In this document: positions 8,466 to 17,855 of the stretch, in pieces | Numbering within the stretch: position 1 is the stretch's first letter | Layout of the letters: the number at the start of each line of letters is the position of its first letter | Origin: Indioceanicola profundi | GTDB taxonomy: Bacteria; Pseudomonadota; Alphaproteobacteria; Azospirillales; Azospirillaceae | Length of the DNA: 64,000 nucleotides | Assembly: GCF_003568845.1 (NCBI RefSeq) | Contig: NZ_CP030126.1 | Span: forward strand, 957,001-1,021,000 | Direction: 5' to 3' | Notes under the pieces: generated by a model | The model's database searches: none | What the model was told of the DNA's origin: nothing | What the model saw: the letters and a program-made list of their open reading frames with translations, nothing else | Position numbers and translations under genes: made by a program

Positions 8466-9977
8466 CTATTTCCAGATCGGCGTTCCCGCTCCCGGCAGGC
8501 CCAGTTTGCCCCAGATTTCGCTGACCCGATCCACCACGCCCTGGTCCATGCGCAGCACCTCGCCCCATTCGCGGTGGGTCTCGGGGGGCAGCTTATCGGT
8601 GGCATCCAGCCCGATCTTGCCGCCGAGGCCGGATTCGGGACTGGCGAAGTCCAGATAATCGATGGGCGTGCCCTCGATCACCGTGATGTCGCGGGCGGGG
8701 TCCATCTTGGTGGAGATGGCCCACATCACATCCTTCCAGTCGCGGGCGTTCACGTCATGGTCCACGACGATCACCCACTTCGTGTACATGAACTGCCGCA
8801 GGAAGGACCAGACGCCCATCATCACGCGCTTGGCATGGCCGGGATAGGCCTTCTTCATGCTGACCACGGCGATGCGGTAGCTGCACCCCTCGGGCGGCAG
8901 CCAGAAATCCACGATTTCCGGGAACTGCTGCTGGAGCAGGGGGATGAAGACCTCGTTCAGCGCCTCTCCCAGCACGCTGGGCTCGTCCGGCGGGCGGCCG
9001 GTGAAGGTGGAGAGGTAGATCGGATCGCGGCGCATGGTGATGGCCGTGACCTCGAACACCGGGAACTGCTCCACGCTGTTGTAATAGCCGGTGTGGTCGC
9101 CATACGGCCCCTCATCGGCGTACTCGTCCAGTGAGACATAGCCCTCCAGCACGATCTCCGCCGTGGCAGGAACCTTGATGGGTACGGTCCTGCAGTCCAC
9201 CAGATCCACCTTCTTGCCGCGCAGCAGGCCGGCGAACTGGTATTCGGACAGAGTATCCGGCACCGGCGTCACGGCGGCCAGGATGGTGCCGGGATCGGCG
9301 CCCAGCACGGCGGCGGCGGGAAGCGGCTCCCGCTTGCCGGCCTGCTTCCAGCGCTGATGGTGCTGCGCCCCGCCGCGGTGCTTCAGCCAGCGCATGATGG
9401 TCTTGTTCTTCCCCAGCACCTGCATGCGGTAGATGCCCAGGTTGAAGGCATCCTCCCGCTTGTCGCTGGGCCCCCTGGTCACCACCAGCGGCCAAGTGAT
9501 CAGCGGCGCCGGCTCCCCCGGCCAGCAGGTCTGGACGGGCAGGCGGGACAGGTCCACCTGATCGCCGGTCAGCACCACCTCCTGGCAGGGCGCGCGGGAT
9601 ACATTGCCCGGCCGCATGGCCATCACCGTCTTCGCCAGCGGCAGCAGGTCGAACGCCTCCCGCAGGCCGCGCGGCGGCTCCGGCTGCTTCAGGAATGCCA
9701 GGGTCTCGCCGACCTGGCGCAGCTCATGCGGCTCCCGGTCCATGCCCCAGGCCACACGCTCCACCGTGCCGAACAGGTTGATCAGCACCGGCATATCGCT
9801 ACGGGTGCCGTCCGCCTTGATCGGGTTCTCGAACAACACGGCCGGCCCGCCTTCCGCCAGCAGGCGGGTGTGGATCTCCGTCATCTCCAGCACGGTGGAA
9901 ACCGGCTCCCGCACCCGGACGAGGCGGCCTGTCTCTTCCAGGCGGGCGATGAACTCACGGAGGGAGGCATAGGGCAT
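8466..9977 (-). CDS. ubiD: UbiD-family (prenylated-FMN) decarboxylase
   Basis: 503 residues. The family decarboxylates aromatic or unsaturated acids with prenylated FMN; the best-known member acts on 3-octaprenyl-4-hydroxybenzoate in ubiquinone synthesis. Seen here: the N-terminus [30 protein letters not shown], the cofactor-region blocks [11 protein letters not shown] and [23 protein letters not shown], and the C-terminal [13 protein letters not shown] and KIGLDATDK. The last two are typical of the ubiquinone-type UbiD rather than phenolic-acid enzymes. The start at 9977 (MPYASLREF) matches the family length. A UbiX flavin prenyltransferase is not in the window. Confidence 0.9.
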   Translation of the reverse strand: MPYASLREFIARLEETGRLVRVREPVSTVLEMTEIHTRLLAEGGPAVLFENPIKADGTRSDMPVLINLFGTVERVAWGMDREPHELRQVGETLAFLKQPEPPRGLREAFDLLPLAKTVMAMRPGNVSRAPCQEVVLTGDQVDLSRLPVQTCWPGEPAPLITWPLVVTRGPSDKREDAFNLGIYRMQVLGKNKTIMRWLKHRGGAQHHQRWKQAGKREPLPAAAVLGADPGTILAAVTPVPDTLSEYQFAGLLRGKKVDLVDCRTVPIKVPATAEIVLEGYVSLDEYADEGPYGDHTGYYNSVEQFPVFEVTAITMRRDPIYLSTFTGRPPDEPSVLGEALNEVFIPLLQQQFPEIVDFWLPPEGCSYRIAVVSMKKAYPGHAKRVMMGVWSFLRQFMYTKWVIVVDHDVNARDWKDVMWAISTKMDPARDITVIEGTPIDYLDFASPESGLGGKIGLDATDKLPPETHREWGEVLRMDQGVVDRVSEIWGKLGLPGAGTPIWK

Positions 9978-10076
9978 GGGCGTGGACTTCCGTTGCAGGC
10001 GTGCAGCCTTAGTAATGGGGTGCTTGGCAGCAGACAAGCTGCGTGCCGATTTCCTGCGCGGGCGGAGACGGCCCGT

Positions 10077-10754
10077 TCAGCCGGGCGGCACCCGCCAGAC
10101 TTTGGTTTCCCGCTCCTCCCGGTCTTCCAGCTCGCGGCTGGTGGGCACGATATAGGTGGCTCGATGCTCCAGCCCCTCGCGGGGCAGATAGGTGCGGCCG
10201 GGGTCGCCGATCAGCACCAGCGTTCCGGTGGCCGCCACCGCCTTGAACCATGCCAGCGCGCGCTCGGCCAAGGGGCGCTCATAGCAGATGTCGCCGGCCA
10301 GCAGCACATCAATGCCGGGCAGCGGACTGCCGATGAGGTCCTGACAGGTGGTTTCCACCGCAAGCCCGTTCAGGGCGTCATTCAGCCGGGTCGCCGCGAT
10401 GGCGAACGGGTCGATCTCCGCTGCCATGACATGGGCGGCGCCGGACTTGGCGGCGGCCAGCGCCACCAGGCCGCCGCCGGTCGCGAAGTCCAGCACGCGC
10501 TTGCCGCGGACGATCTCCGGATGATCCAGCACATGACGGGCCAGGGCCTGTCCGCCGGCCCAGGCAAAGGCCCAGAAGGGCGGCGGCACGCCGTTCCGCT
10601 CCAGCCACGCCTCCGTCGCTTCCCAGAGCGGCGTGATCTCGGTTGCGAGGTGGAGGCGCAACTCGGGCAGCAGTGGCGCGCGACCAATTGCCGTGTGGGC
10701 ACGGACGAAGTCGAGATGGCGGCTGTCGCCGTCAAGGGGAGACCGGTCGGTCAT
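10077..10754 (-). CDS. Class I SAM-dependent methyltransferase, METTL20/ETFB-lysine methyltransferase type
   Basis: 225 residues. The SAM-binding motif I is VLDFATGGGLVALAAAKSG (about 115-133), followed by the acidic motif II AAEIDPFAI and the family block GDICYERPLAERALAWF. PPFWAFAWAGGQALARHVLD upstream is characteristic of the METTL20 family and its bacterial relatives, which methylate lysines of electron-transfer flavoprotein beta; other substrates, such as ribosomal proteins, are possible. It is 99 bases upstream of the ubiD-family gene on the same strand. Confidence 0.82.
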   Translation of the reverse strand: MTDRSPLDGDSRHLDFVRAHTAIGRAPLLPELRLHLATEITPLWEATEAWLERNGVPPPFWAFAWAGGQALARHVLDHPEIVRGKRVLDFATGGGLVALAAAKSGAAHVMAAEIDPFAIAATRLNDALNGLAVETTCQDLIGSPLPGIDVLLAGDICYERPLAERALAWFKAVAATGTLVLIGDPGRTYLPREGLEHRATYIVPTSRELEDREERETKVWRVPPG

Positions 10755-10886
10755 GCTGGCTCATTCATAATGCGGCGGCCCGGACCCGCACAGCGTAACG
10801 GCGCGGACCTGCCGTCGGCCGCGACAGGACGAAGGTAAGGCGCGGGGAGGAAGATCGACAACCGCTCCAGTCGGGATGGATTCGGC

Positions 10887-11090
10887 TCAGCTTCTGTTCT
10901 CAGGCAGGAGCGAGGGATCGTCCGGATCGACCACTGCGAGGGAAACCACGGCCGTGTTGATCAACAGCTTGCCGACATGCTCGAAATTGACGGTCACCCG
11001 GTTGCCGATAACGGACTGGACCTGCCCCAGGCCCCAGTCGGGTTGTTCCGGATGACGCACTATGCTTCCCGGCGACAGGAAATCGGTCAC
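10887..11090 (-). CDS. DUF3553 small protein
   Basis: 67 residues. The sequence PGSIVRHPEQPDWGLGQVQS, then a beta-rich stretch ending FEHVGKLLI, matches DUF3553, a small Tudor/SH3-like fold family common in alphaproteobacteria and similar to the C-terminal part of UvrD-type helicases and CarD-like modules. Its role is not established. It is transcribed away from chpT, sharing a 134-base upstream region. Confidence 0.8.
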   Translation of the reverse strand: MTDFLSPGSIVRHPEQPDWGLGQVQSVIGNRVTVNFEHVGKLLINTAVVSLAVVDPDDPSLLPENRS

Positions 11091-11224
11091 GTGTACGGTT
11101 CTCCTTCGTCTGCATCGCGCCCTGTGATAACCGTCCGGGCGCTCCCGCGAGCCATACTCACCGTCAGCCGCCCAGGATGCGGCGGCCCGCCCCGGACGGG
11201 GCCAAGCCAGGGAAGGAACCGTCC

Positions 11225-11866
11225 ATGCCAGCCATGATCGGCGTCCGCGCCATGGAACTGCTCATCTCCCGCCTCTGCCATGATCTGGTGGGTCCGGTCG
11301 GCGCGATCAACAACGGAGTCGAGCTGATCGAGGAGAGCGGCCTTGCCGGTTCGGAGGACGCGTTCGATCTGGTATCGGAAAGCGCCGAGATCGCTTCCCG
11401 CCGGCTGAAGATGTTCCGCCTAGCCTTCGGCGCAGCCGGCGCCCAGGATACGTTGGGCCTGGGCGACATCCGGGCGGTCATCGAAGGCTGGTTCCGCGGC
11501 GGGAAGGTCCGCTTCGTCTGGAGCGCCGCCAGCTTTCCGGAGACGCCCCGTGGCTTCATGAAAGTGCTTCTCTGCGCTGTTCTCCTTGCCGATGAGGCAA
11601 TGCCCCAAGGGGGAGCCCTGACCCTGACCGCCGGCAGCGGCGGCGTGCGTCTCGCGGGGGAGGGACGGGCCGCCAGCGTTCGCGAAGAGGTGCGAACCGC
11701 TCTGGAAGGCGGAAGCGTGGAGGATGATCTGACCCCGCGCGCTGTCCTTGGCTATGCCGCGGGGCGCATTGCGGCCGCATATGGTTTAGGCCTCGCCATC
11801 GAGGCGGAAGAACCTGGGCGTGTGGCCATCCGGGTCCTGCCCCAATCCGGCGCACCGCTGGTCTAG
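11225..11866 (+). CDS. chpT: Histidine phosphotransferase ChpT
   Basis: 213 residues. ChpT passes phosphate from the hybrid kinase CckA to CtrA and CpdR. Residues 10-75 form the dimerising helical hairpin with the phosphorylated His19 in ELLISRLCHDLVGPVGAINN, a ChpT hallmark. The C-terminal half is a degenerate HATPase-like fold without ATP-binding boxes, ending with a GRIAAAYGL and VAIRVLP pattern. The ATG at 11225 has an AAGGAA ribosome site 8 bases before it; the frame extends to 11177 without support. It stands directly before the cheA operon and 8 kb from ctrA. Confidence 0.9.
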   Translation: MPAMIGVRAMELLISRLCHDLVGPVGAINNGVELIEESGLAGSEDAFDLVSESAEIASRRLKMFRLAFGAAGAQDTLGLGDIRAVIEGWFRGGKVRFVWSAASFPETPRGFMKVLLCAVLLADEAMPQGGALTLTAGSGGVRLAGEGRAASVREEVRTALEGGSVEDDLTPRAVLGYAAGRIAAAYGLGLAIEAEEPGRVAIRVLPQSGAPLV

Positions 11867-12168
11867 ATACGTTTTCGTCGTCGAGGCGGAGGAAAGCCGG
11901 ATCGCCGGCGCCTTTCTGTAGCTCGGCGCACGGTTCTGTCCGCGACCGAATATAGAAAGTGGTTCTTTCCCGAACGAACGGGTAATCTCGCCCAGCCCGA
12001 TGGAAAGCAGATATGCTATCCATCGGGTTATAGTAAGGTGTATTTAACACCATTGCGCCATGATCCATGGTGGCGCCGGAGGCCCGCTACCCGCTGCAAC
12101 CAGGGGACGGCACCGGAACGACCAGAGACAGGCTCAATAACGGCGAAAACCCGACTGGGGCGAGGACC
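11867..12168. promoter_or_regulatory. cheA upstream region
   Basis: About 300 non-coding bases between chpT and cheA. AT-rich sequence from about 11950 to 12050 contains an imperfect hairpin (GATGGAAAG ... CTATCCATC), the palindrome GGTGTATTTAACACC (12038-12052) and a CtrA-type box at 12033-12047. This suggests that cheA has its own promoter and is not simply read through from chpT. Confidence 0.5.
12033..12047 (+). promoter_or_regulatory. Candidate CtrA binding site upstream of cheA
   Basis: GTAA-GGTGTAT-TTAA followed by C matches the CtrA consensus TTAA-N7-TTAA at seven of eight fixed positions with the exact 7-base spacing. It lies 122 bases before the cheA start, in the only AT-rich part of the intergenic region. 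Confidence 0.45.
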
Positions 12169-14856
12169 ATGGACGATCTGCTGAGCGAGTTCCTCACCGA
12201 AACCAATGAGAATCTTGCCGTTCTCGACGTCGAATTGGTGCGGCTGGAGCAGAACCCGAACGATCCGAACCTGCTCAGCAACATCTTTCGCCTGGTTCAT
12301 ACCATCAAGGGAACCTGCGGGTTCCTGGGGCTCCCCCGGCTGGAATCGGTCGCCCATGCCGCGGAGAACGTCCTGGGCCGGTTCCGCGACGGGGAACTGG
12401 AGGTCACACCCTATGCCGTGACCCTGATCCTGGAATCGCTGGACACCATCAAGAACATCCTGTCCGTTCTGGAGCAGACCGAGGCGGAGCCGGCGGGGTC
12501 CGACGAGGATCTGATCAACCGTCTGAATGCCATGGCCGAAGGGCGTGAGCTTCCGAAGGCCGCCGCAGCGTCGGCAGCGGAGCCCGTGGAGCCCCCCGCA
12601 CCGGCCGAGCCGGAAGAGGATGAGTTCGGCTTCGTTCCCGTTCCCGCCAGCAGGGAAGTGCTCGCGGCATCCGCCGCCGCCGCATCCCTGGCCGAAACGC
12701 GCGAGGTTGCGCCGGTGGCGGAGGCTGCCCCGCCCGCCCATCCGCAGGAACCGGTCCGCGCCGAGGCGGTGGATCACGGCCCGGCCGGAGAGGCCAAGGA
12801 ATCCGCCCTCGCCAACCAGACGATCCGCGTGCATGTGGATTTGCTGGAAAACCTGATGACCATGGTCTCGGAGCTGGTTCTGACCCGCAACCAGCTCCTC
12901 CAGATCCTGCGCGCGCAGAAGGACTCGGAATTCGCGACACCGCTGCAGCGCCTGAACCATGTGACCAGCGAGCTGCAGGAAGGCGTCATGAAGACGCGCA
13001 TGCAGCCGATCGGTAATGCCTGGGCAAAGCTGCCCCGTCTGGTCCGCGATCTGGCCCACGAACTGGGCAAGAAGATCGAGCTGCAGATGCTGGGTGCGGA
13101 GACCGAGCTGGACCGGCAGGTGCTGGAACTGATCAAGGACCCGCTGACCCACATGGTCCGCAACTCCGGCGACCATGGGCTGGAGAAGCCGGCGGATCGC
13201 GTCGCCAAGGGCAAGGCGGAGACCGGTCGCATCACCCTGAACGCCTTCCACGAGGGCGGCCACATCATCATCGAGATCAGCGATGACGGCCGCGGCCTGA
13301 ACATCGAGGCGATCAAGCGCAAGGCGATCCAGAACGGTCTCGCCACCGAGGCCGAGCTCGCCACCATGACCGACCAGCAGATCCAGGGCTTCATCATGAA
13401 GCCCGGATTTTCCACGGCCGCCGCTGTCACCAGCGTGTCCGGCCGCGGCGTCGGCATGGATGTGGTGAAGACCAACATCGAGAAGATCGGCGGCACCATC
13501 GAGATGAAGTCGGTGGAGGGCCGCGGCACCACCTTCACCATCAAGATCCCGCTGACCCTCGCCATTGTCTCCGCCCTGATCGTCGAGTGCGGCGGGGAGC
13601 GGTTCGCGATCCCGCAGATCAGCGTGATCGAGCTGGTCCGTGCCGCCAGCGACAGCGAGCACAAGATCGAGCGCATCCACGGCACGCCGGTTTTGCGCCT
13701 GCGCAACCGGCTTCTCCCCCTCGTTTCGCTCCAACGGCTGCTCAAGCTGGGCGATGACGAGGAGGACAAGCGCGAGACCTTCATCGTCGTCACGCAGGTC
13801 GGCAACTACACGTTCGGCATCATCGTCGACAAGGTGTTCGACACCGAGGAAATCGTGGTGAAGCCGGTGGCGCCGATCCTGCGCCATCTGGAGCTGTTCT
13901 CCGGCAACACGATCCTGGGCGACGGTTCGGTGATCATGATCCTGGACCCGAACGGCATCGCCATGGAGACCGGCGAAATGGCTGTCCAGGACAGCCAGAC
14001 CGCCCAGGAGCTGACCACCAAGACCTCCCGTCGGGAGGAGGACACCATGGCGCTTCTGGTCTTCACCGCTGGCGGGGAGGGCCCGAAGGCGGTGCCCCTG
14101 GCCCTGGTCGCCCGCCTGGAGGATATCGATCTCGATCAGGTGGAGCTGTCGAACGGTTCGCCGGTCGTGCAGTACCGCGGCAAGCTCATGCCCCTGGTGC
14201 CCATCGATCCCAACTGGCAGATCCGCCGCGGCGCCCGCCAGCCGGTGGTGGTGTTCGCCGATGGCGACCGCTCCATGGGCCTGGTGGTGGACGAGATCGT
14301 CGACATCGTGGACGACAAGATGCAGGTCGAGCTCGGCACCGAGCGGCCGGGCTTCCTGGGCAGCGCCATCATCGCCGGCAAGGCCACCGACGTGATTGAT
14401 GCCGGCTTCTACCTGACCCAGGCGTTCAAGGACTGGTTCGGCTCCGCCGCCCAGGACGCGAACGAGGATGGAAGGGCGCACCGGATACTGCTGGTGGATG
14501 ACAGCCCGTTCTTCCGCAACCTGCTCACCCCGATGCTTGCGGTGTCCGGCTATGATGTCCATGCGGTCGACAACGCGGACGACGCCTTGGCGCTCTGCGA
14601 GGCCGGGGAGGAGTTCGACGTCATCGTGTCCGACATCGAGATGCCGGGCATGAGCGGGCTGGACTTCGCCCGCGCGGTCCGCAGCACCGAGCGCTGGGCC
14701 GCCGTGCCGCTGGTGGCCCTGTCCAGCCATGCCAGCCCGCGTGATTTGGATCGCGGCCGTCAGGCCGGCTTCACCGACTATGTCGCCAAGTTCGACCGCG
14801 ACGCGCTGCTCTTTACCCTGCAGCATACCCTCGCCGAGACCAGAGGTGCCGCATGA
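12169..14856 (+). CDS. cheA: Chemotaxis histidine kinase CheA with C-terminal receiver domain
   Basis: 895 residues. CheA senses receptor state through CheW and phosphorylates CheY and CheB. Domain order: P1 Hpt (His44 in RLVHTIKGTCGFLG), a long acidic and alanine-rich linker (about 130-240), P3 dimerisation (LVLTRNQLLQ, LKTR-type helix), P4 HATPase (MVRNSGDHGLE, DDGRGLN, GRGVGMDVV), two CheW-like segments (about 460-600 and 625-755), and a receiver domain (about 770-895: LLVDDSPFFRN, VSDIEMPGMSG). The start is the ATG at 12169, preceded by GGGCGAGGA; the frame upstream reads like non-coding DNA. cheW begins 4 bases before its end. The receiver may act as a phosphate sink or intramolecular brake. 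Confidence 0.95.
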   Translation: MDDLLSEFLTETNENLAVLDVELVRLEQNPNDPNLLSNIFRLVHTIKGTCGFLGLPRLESVAHAAENVLGRFRDGELEVTPYAVTLILESLDTIKNILSVLEQTEAEPAGSDEDLINRLNAMAEGRELPKAAAASAAEPVEPPAPAEPEEDEFGFVPVPASREVLAASAAAASLAETREVAPVAEAAPPAHPQEPVRAEAVDHGPAGEAKESALANQTIRVHVDLLENLMTMVSELVLTRNQLLQILRAQKDSEFATPLQRLNHVTSELQEGVMKTRMQPIGNAWAKLPRLVRDLAHELGKKIELQMLGAETELDRQVLELIKDPLTHMVRNSGDHGLEKPADRVAKGKAETGRITLNAFHEGGHIIIEISDDGRGLNIEAIKRKAIQNGLATEAELATMTDQQIQGFIMKPGFSTAAAVTSVSGRGVGMDVVKTNIEKIGGTIEMKSVEGRGTTFTIKIPLTLAIVSALIVECGGERFAIPQISVIELVRAASDSEHKIERIHGTPVLRLRNRLLPLVSLQRLLKLGDDEEDKRETFIVVTQVGNYTFGIIVDKVFDTEEIVVKPVAPILRHLELFSGNTILGDGSVIMILDPNGIAMETGEMAVQDSQTAQELTTKTSRREEDTMALLVFTAGGEGPKAVPLALVARLEDIDLDQVELSNGSPVVQYRGKLMPLVPIDPNWQIRRGARQPVVVFADGDRSMGLVVDEIVDIVDDKMQVELGTERPGFLGSAIIAGKATDVIDAGFYLTQAFKDWFGSAAQDANEDGRAHRILLVDDSPFFRNLLTPMLAVSGYDVHAVDNADDALALCEAGEEFDVIVSDIEMPGMSGLDFARAVRSTERWAAVPLVALSSHASPRDLDRGRQAGFTDYVAKFDRDALLFTLQHTLAETRGAA

Positions 14857-15350
14857 GTTCCCGCCTGCCCGTTGCCGCCAAGGCCAATCTGCCGTCCGAA
14901 ATCAACACGGTCCGGAACGAGGACTTCGTAACGGCCAGCATCGCCGACCAGATGTTCGGCATTCCCGTCCTGCAGGTTCAGGACGTGCTGGGCCCGCAGA
15001 AGATCACCCGCATTCCGCTGGCTCCGCCGGAGATCGCGGGGTCGCTGAACCTGCGCGGCCGCATCGTCACCGCAGTGGATGTCCGCAAGCGGCTGGGACT
15101 GCCGCCGCGGCCTTCGGACATCAAGGGGATGAGCATCGTCGTCGACCTGAAGGGGGAACTCTATTCCCTGATGGTCGACAATGTCGGAGAGGTTCTGTCC
15201 CTCTCGGCCGAGGAGTTCGAGCGCCATCCGGCGACCATGGATCAGCGCTGGCGGGAGGTGTCGAGGGGCATCTACCGCTTGAAGAGCAACCTGCTGGTCG
15301 TACTCGAAGTGTCCCGTCTGCTGAATTTCGCCACTATCGAAGCGGCGTGA
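14853..15350 (+). CDS. cheW: Chemotaxis coupling protein CheW
   Basis: 165 residues. CheW links chemoreceptors to CheA. The fold is recognisable from FVTASIADQMFGIPVLQVQDV, ITRIPLAPPEIAGSLNLRGRIVTAVDVR and YSLMVDNVGEVLSL. It overlaps the cheA stop by 4 bases (ATGA), so translation is coupled. The first 30 residues are a short extension relative to E. coli CheW. Confidence 0.94.
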   Translation: MSSRLPVAAKANLPSEINTVRNEDFVTASIADQMFGIPVLQVQDVLGPQKITRIPLAPPEIAGSLNLRGRIVTAVDVRKRLGLPPRPSDIKGMSIVVDLKGELYSLMVDNVGEVLSLSAEEFERHPATMDQRWREVSRGIYRLKSNLLVVLEVSRLLNFATIEAA

Positions 15351-15376
15351 CCACGCCCCTCGGATGAGGTTCCTCT

Positions 15377-15742
15377 ATGAAGTCCTGCCTGGTCGTCGAT
15401 GACAGCCGCGTGGTCCGCAAGGTCGCGCGGAAGATCCTGGAGGAGCTGGGGTTCGCCTGCAACGAGGCCGAGGACGGCAAGCAGGCGATGGACATCTGCG
15501 CCGGGTCCATGCCCGATGCGGTTCTCCTGGACTGGAACATGCCGGTGCTGTCCGGCATCGAGTTCCTGCGCCGGCTCCGGAAGATGACCGGCGGCGAAGG
15601 GCCGAAGGTCATCTTCTGCACCACGGAGAACGATCTGGCCCATATCCAGGAAGCCCTGTCGGCCGGCGCCAACGAGTACATCATGAAGCCGTTCGACAGC
15701 GAAATCATCCAGACCAAGTTTCAGCAGGTCGGCCTGCTCTGA
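15377..15742 (+). CDS. cheY: Chemotaxis response regulator CheY
   Basis: 121 residues, a single receiver domain with no output domain. The acid pocket is DD at positions 8-9, the phospho-acceptor is Asp52 (VLLDWNMPVLSG), the Thr switch is in IFCTTEN and the Lys is in YIMKPF. Phospho-CheY binds the flagellar motor switch. It lies 26 bases after cheW. It could also work as a phosphate sink, as one of several CheYs in alphaproteobacteria. Confidence 0.93.
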   Translation: MKSCLVVDDSRVVRKVARKILEELGFACNEAEDGKQAMDICAGSMPDAVLLDWNMPVLSGIEFLRRLRKMTGGEGPKVIFCTTENDLAHIQEALSAGANEYIMKPFDSEIIQTKFQQVGLL

Positions 15743-15755
15743 GGCCCCGGGATAT

Positions 15756-16991
15756 GTGCGCGTGATGACCGATCTTCCCGGACGAACCGTGCCGACGGGG
15801 GCACCACAGACCGGCCATGAACCTTTCCGGGTCATGGTGGTGGACGACAGCGCGGTGATCCGCGGGCTGATCACGCGGGCGTTGGAAAGCGATCCGGAAA
15901 TCCGCGTCGTGGCGTCCGTCGCCAACGGCCAGATGGCGATCAACACGCTTCAGCGACAACCGACCATCGACGTCATCGTGCTGGATATAGAGATGCCGGT
16001 GCTTGACGGGCTCTCGGCCCTGCCGCACCTGCTCGAGGTCGATCCGCACGTCAAGATCGTCATGGCTTCCACCCTCACCGCGAAGGGAGCGGACGTGTCG
16101 CTGCGCGCTCTGCGGGCGGGGGCGGCCGACTACATCCCAAAGCCGTCGAGCACGCGGGAACTGACCGGCGCGGACAATTTCAAGCGCGAGCTGACGGAGA
16201 AGGTCAAGGCGCTGGGTCAAGCCGCGCGGCGCGCCGACCCGCGCAAGGCGACCGCCGCCGGGGAGCCTCAGGCCCGGCCGCTCCCGCGTCCGCCAGTCCA
16301 GCCTGCCGCGACCATCGTGGCGCAGCCCACCAGCGGTTACACCCTGCCGACGCCGATGCGGCTGAAGCCGGAGCCGGCGGTGGTCACGCTTCGCCCGGCC
16401 GTCGATATCCGGCCCGACGTGATCGCCATAGGAAGCTCCACCGGTGGGCCGCAGGCCCTGTTCGAGGTGCTTCAGCATCTCAAGGCCGGGATTGACCAGC
16501 CGATCCTTATCACCCAGCACATGCCGGCGACCTTCACCACCATCCTGGCCGAGCACATTACCCGCCAGTGCGGGGTGCAGTGCACGGAGGCGAAGGACGG
16601 CGAACCGGTTGTCGGTGGGCGGGCCTATGTGGCGCCCGGCGATTTCCACATGCTGATCGTCTCGAAGAACGGCCTGCCTACGATCCAGCTCACCAAGGAC
16701 CCGCCGGAGAATTTCTGTCGGCCGGCCGTGGACCCGATGCTGCGCAGCATCGTCGGATTCTGGGGGCGCAAGGTGCTGGCCGTCATCCTGACCGGCATGG
16801 GGCATGACGGTCAGAAAGGCTGCGAACAGGTGGTGCAGTCCGGCGGCAACGTGGTCGGGCAGGACGAGGCTTCGAGCGTCGTCTGGGGTATGCCCGGCGC
16901 CGTTGCCACGGCCGGCCTGTGCAGCGCCGTGCTCCCGCTCAAGGAGATTGGGCCGCACATCCGAAGGATGGCATCGAGGCGGGCAGCATGA
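15756..16991 (+). CDS. cheB: Chemoreceptor glutamate methylesterase CheB
   Basis: 411 residues. CheB removes methyl groups from chemoreceptors when its receiver is phosphorylated. The receiver covers about residues 24-145 (VMVVDDSAVIRG, VLDIEMPVLDG, DYIPKPSS), then a proline- and alanine-rich linker (about 150-215), then the esterase domain with the catalytic triad Ser in IGSSTGGPQAL, His in ITQHMPATF and Asp in GMGHDGQKG. It overlaps cheR by 4 bases. The first 20 residues have no counterpart in the family; a start at the internal ATG after VTGR (MTDLPG, 15768) is possible. Confidence 0.94.
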   Translation: MRVMTDLPGRTVPTGAPQTGHEPFRVMVVDDSAVIRGLITRALESDPEIRVVASVANGQMAINTLQRQPTIDVIVLDIEMPVLDGLSALPHLLEVDPHVKIVMASTLTAKGADVSLRALRAGAADYIPKPSSTRELTGADNFKRELTEKVKALGQAARRADPRKATAAGEPQARPLPRPPVQPAATIVAQPTSGYTLPTPMRLKPEPAVVTLRPAVDIRPDVIAIGSSTGGPQALFEVLQHLKAGIDQPILITQHMPATFTTILAEHITRQCGVQCTEAKDGEPVVGGRAYVAPGDFHMLIVSKNGLPTIQLTKDPPENFCRPAVDPMLRSIVGFWGRKVLAVILTGMGHDGQKGCEQVVQSGGNVVGQDEASSVVWGMPGAVATAGLCSAVLPLKEIGPHIRRMASRRAA

Positions 16992-17821
16992 AGGTTGAAG
17001 ACTTCGACATGTTCTGCACCCTGCTGCGCCAGCGCTCCGGTCTGGTCCTGACCAAGGACAAGGCCTATCTGCTGGAGTCGCGGCTCATGCCGGTCGCCCG
17101 GAAGTGGAACCTCAAGGGTCTGGACGAGTTGGCCGCCGCGGTCCGGACCCGCCGGGACGAGGCGCTGCTGAGGGACATGACGGAGGCGATGACGACCAAC
17201 GAGTCGTCCTTCTTCCGGGACCAGAAGCCGTTCGACCAGTTCAAATCCGTGGTGCTGCCCACCATGCTCCAGGCGCGGGCGGCCAAGCGGCAGGTCCGCA
17301 TCTGGTCGGCTGCCTGCTCCTCCGGCCAGGAGCCCTACAGCCTTGCCATGCTCCTGAACGAGGAGGGGACGAAGCTCGCCGGCTGGCGGTTCGAGATCGT
17401 CGCTACCGACCTGTCGGGCGAGATGATCACCAAGGCCCGGAACGGCATCTACACACAGTTCGAAGTTCAGCGCGGCCTGCCCATCACCCACTTGGTCAAG
17501 TATTTCAAGCAGGTGGGAGACAAGTGGCAACTGAATCAGGATCTGCGCGACCGGGTGCAGTACCGGGAGTTCAACCTGCTGAACGATCTGAGCCCGCTTG
17601 GCCAGTTCGACGTGATCTTCTGCCGCAATGTGCTGATCTATTTCGACCAGCCCACCAAGGCCAAGGTGCTGGAAGCCATGTCCCGCATCCTGGCCCCGGA
17701 CGGCGTTCTCTATCTCGGTGGGGCGGAAACGGTCCTGGGGATCACCGAGAGGTTCAAGCCCATGGAAGGCCAGCGCGGCCTTTACACCCTGGCCGGCGCT
17801 CCGGCGCGCGCGCTCGCATAG
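16988..17821 (+). CDS. cheR: Chemoreceptor methyltransferase CheR
   Basis: 277 residues. CheR methylates receptor glutamates with SAM. The N-terminal helical domain (MKVEDFDMFCTLLRQRSGLVL, then RRDEALLRDMTEAMTTNESSFFRD) is followed by the SAM-binding domain with RIWSAACSSGQEPYSLAM, IVATDLS and DVIFCRNVLIYFD. It starts inside the cheB stop codon (ATGA overlap at 16988-16991), so cheA-W-Y-B-R is one operon ending here. No receptor (mcp) or cheD is in the window. Confidence 0.95.
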   Translation: MKVEDFDMFCTLLRQRSGLVLTKDKAYLLESRLMPVARKWNLKGLDELAAAVRTRRDEALLRDMTEAMTTNESSFFRDQKPFDQFKSVVLPTMLQARAAKRQVRIWSAACSSGQEPYSLAMLLNEEGTKLAGWRFEIVATDLSGEMITKARNGIYTQFEVQRGLPITHLVKYFKQVGDKWQLNQDLRDRVQYREFNLLNDLSPLGQFDVIFCRNVLIYFDQPTKAKVLEAMSRILAPDGVLYLGGAETVLGITERFKPMEGQRGLYTLAGAPARALA

Positions 17822-17855
17822 GACGTTGGATGCGCGGCGCCGGCGCCGGTCTGGA

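Noticed and set aside
12028-14826. A 932-residue open frame on the minus strand over cheA
   Set aside because: Shadow of cheA in the opposite strand; composition (His, Gln, Asp-rich repeats) is typical of antisense translation of a GC-rich gene.
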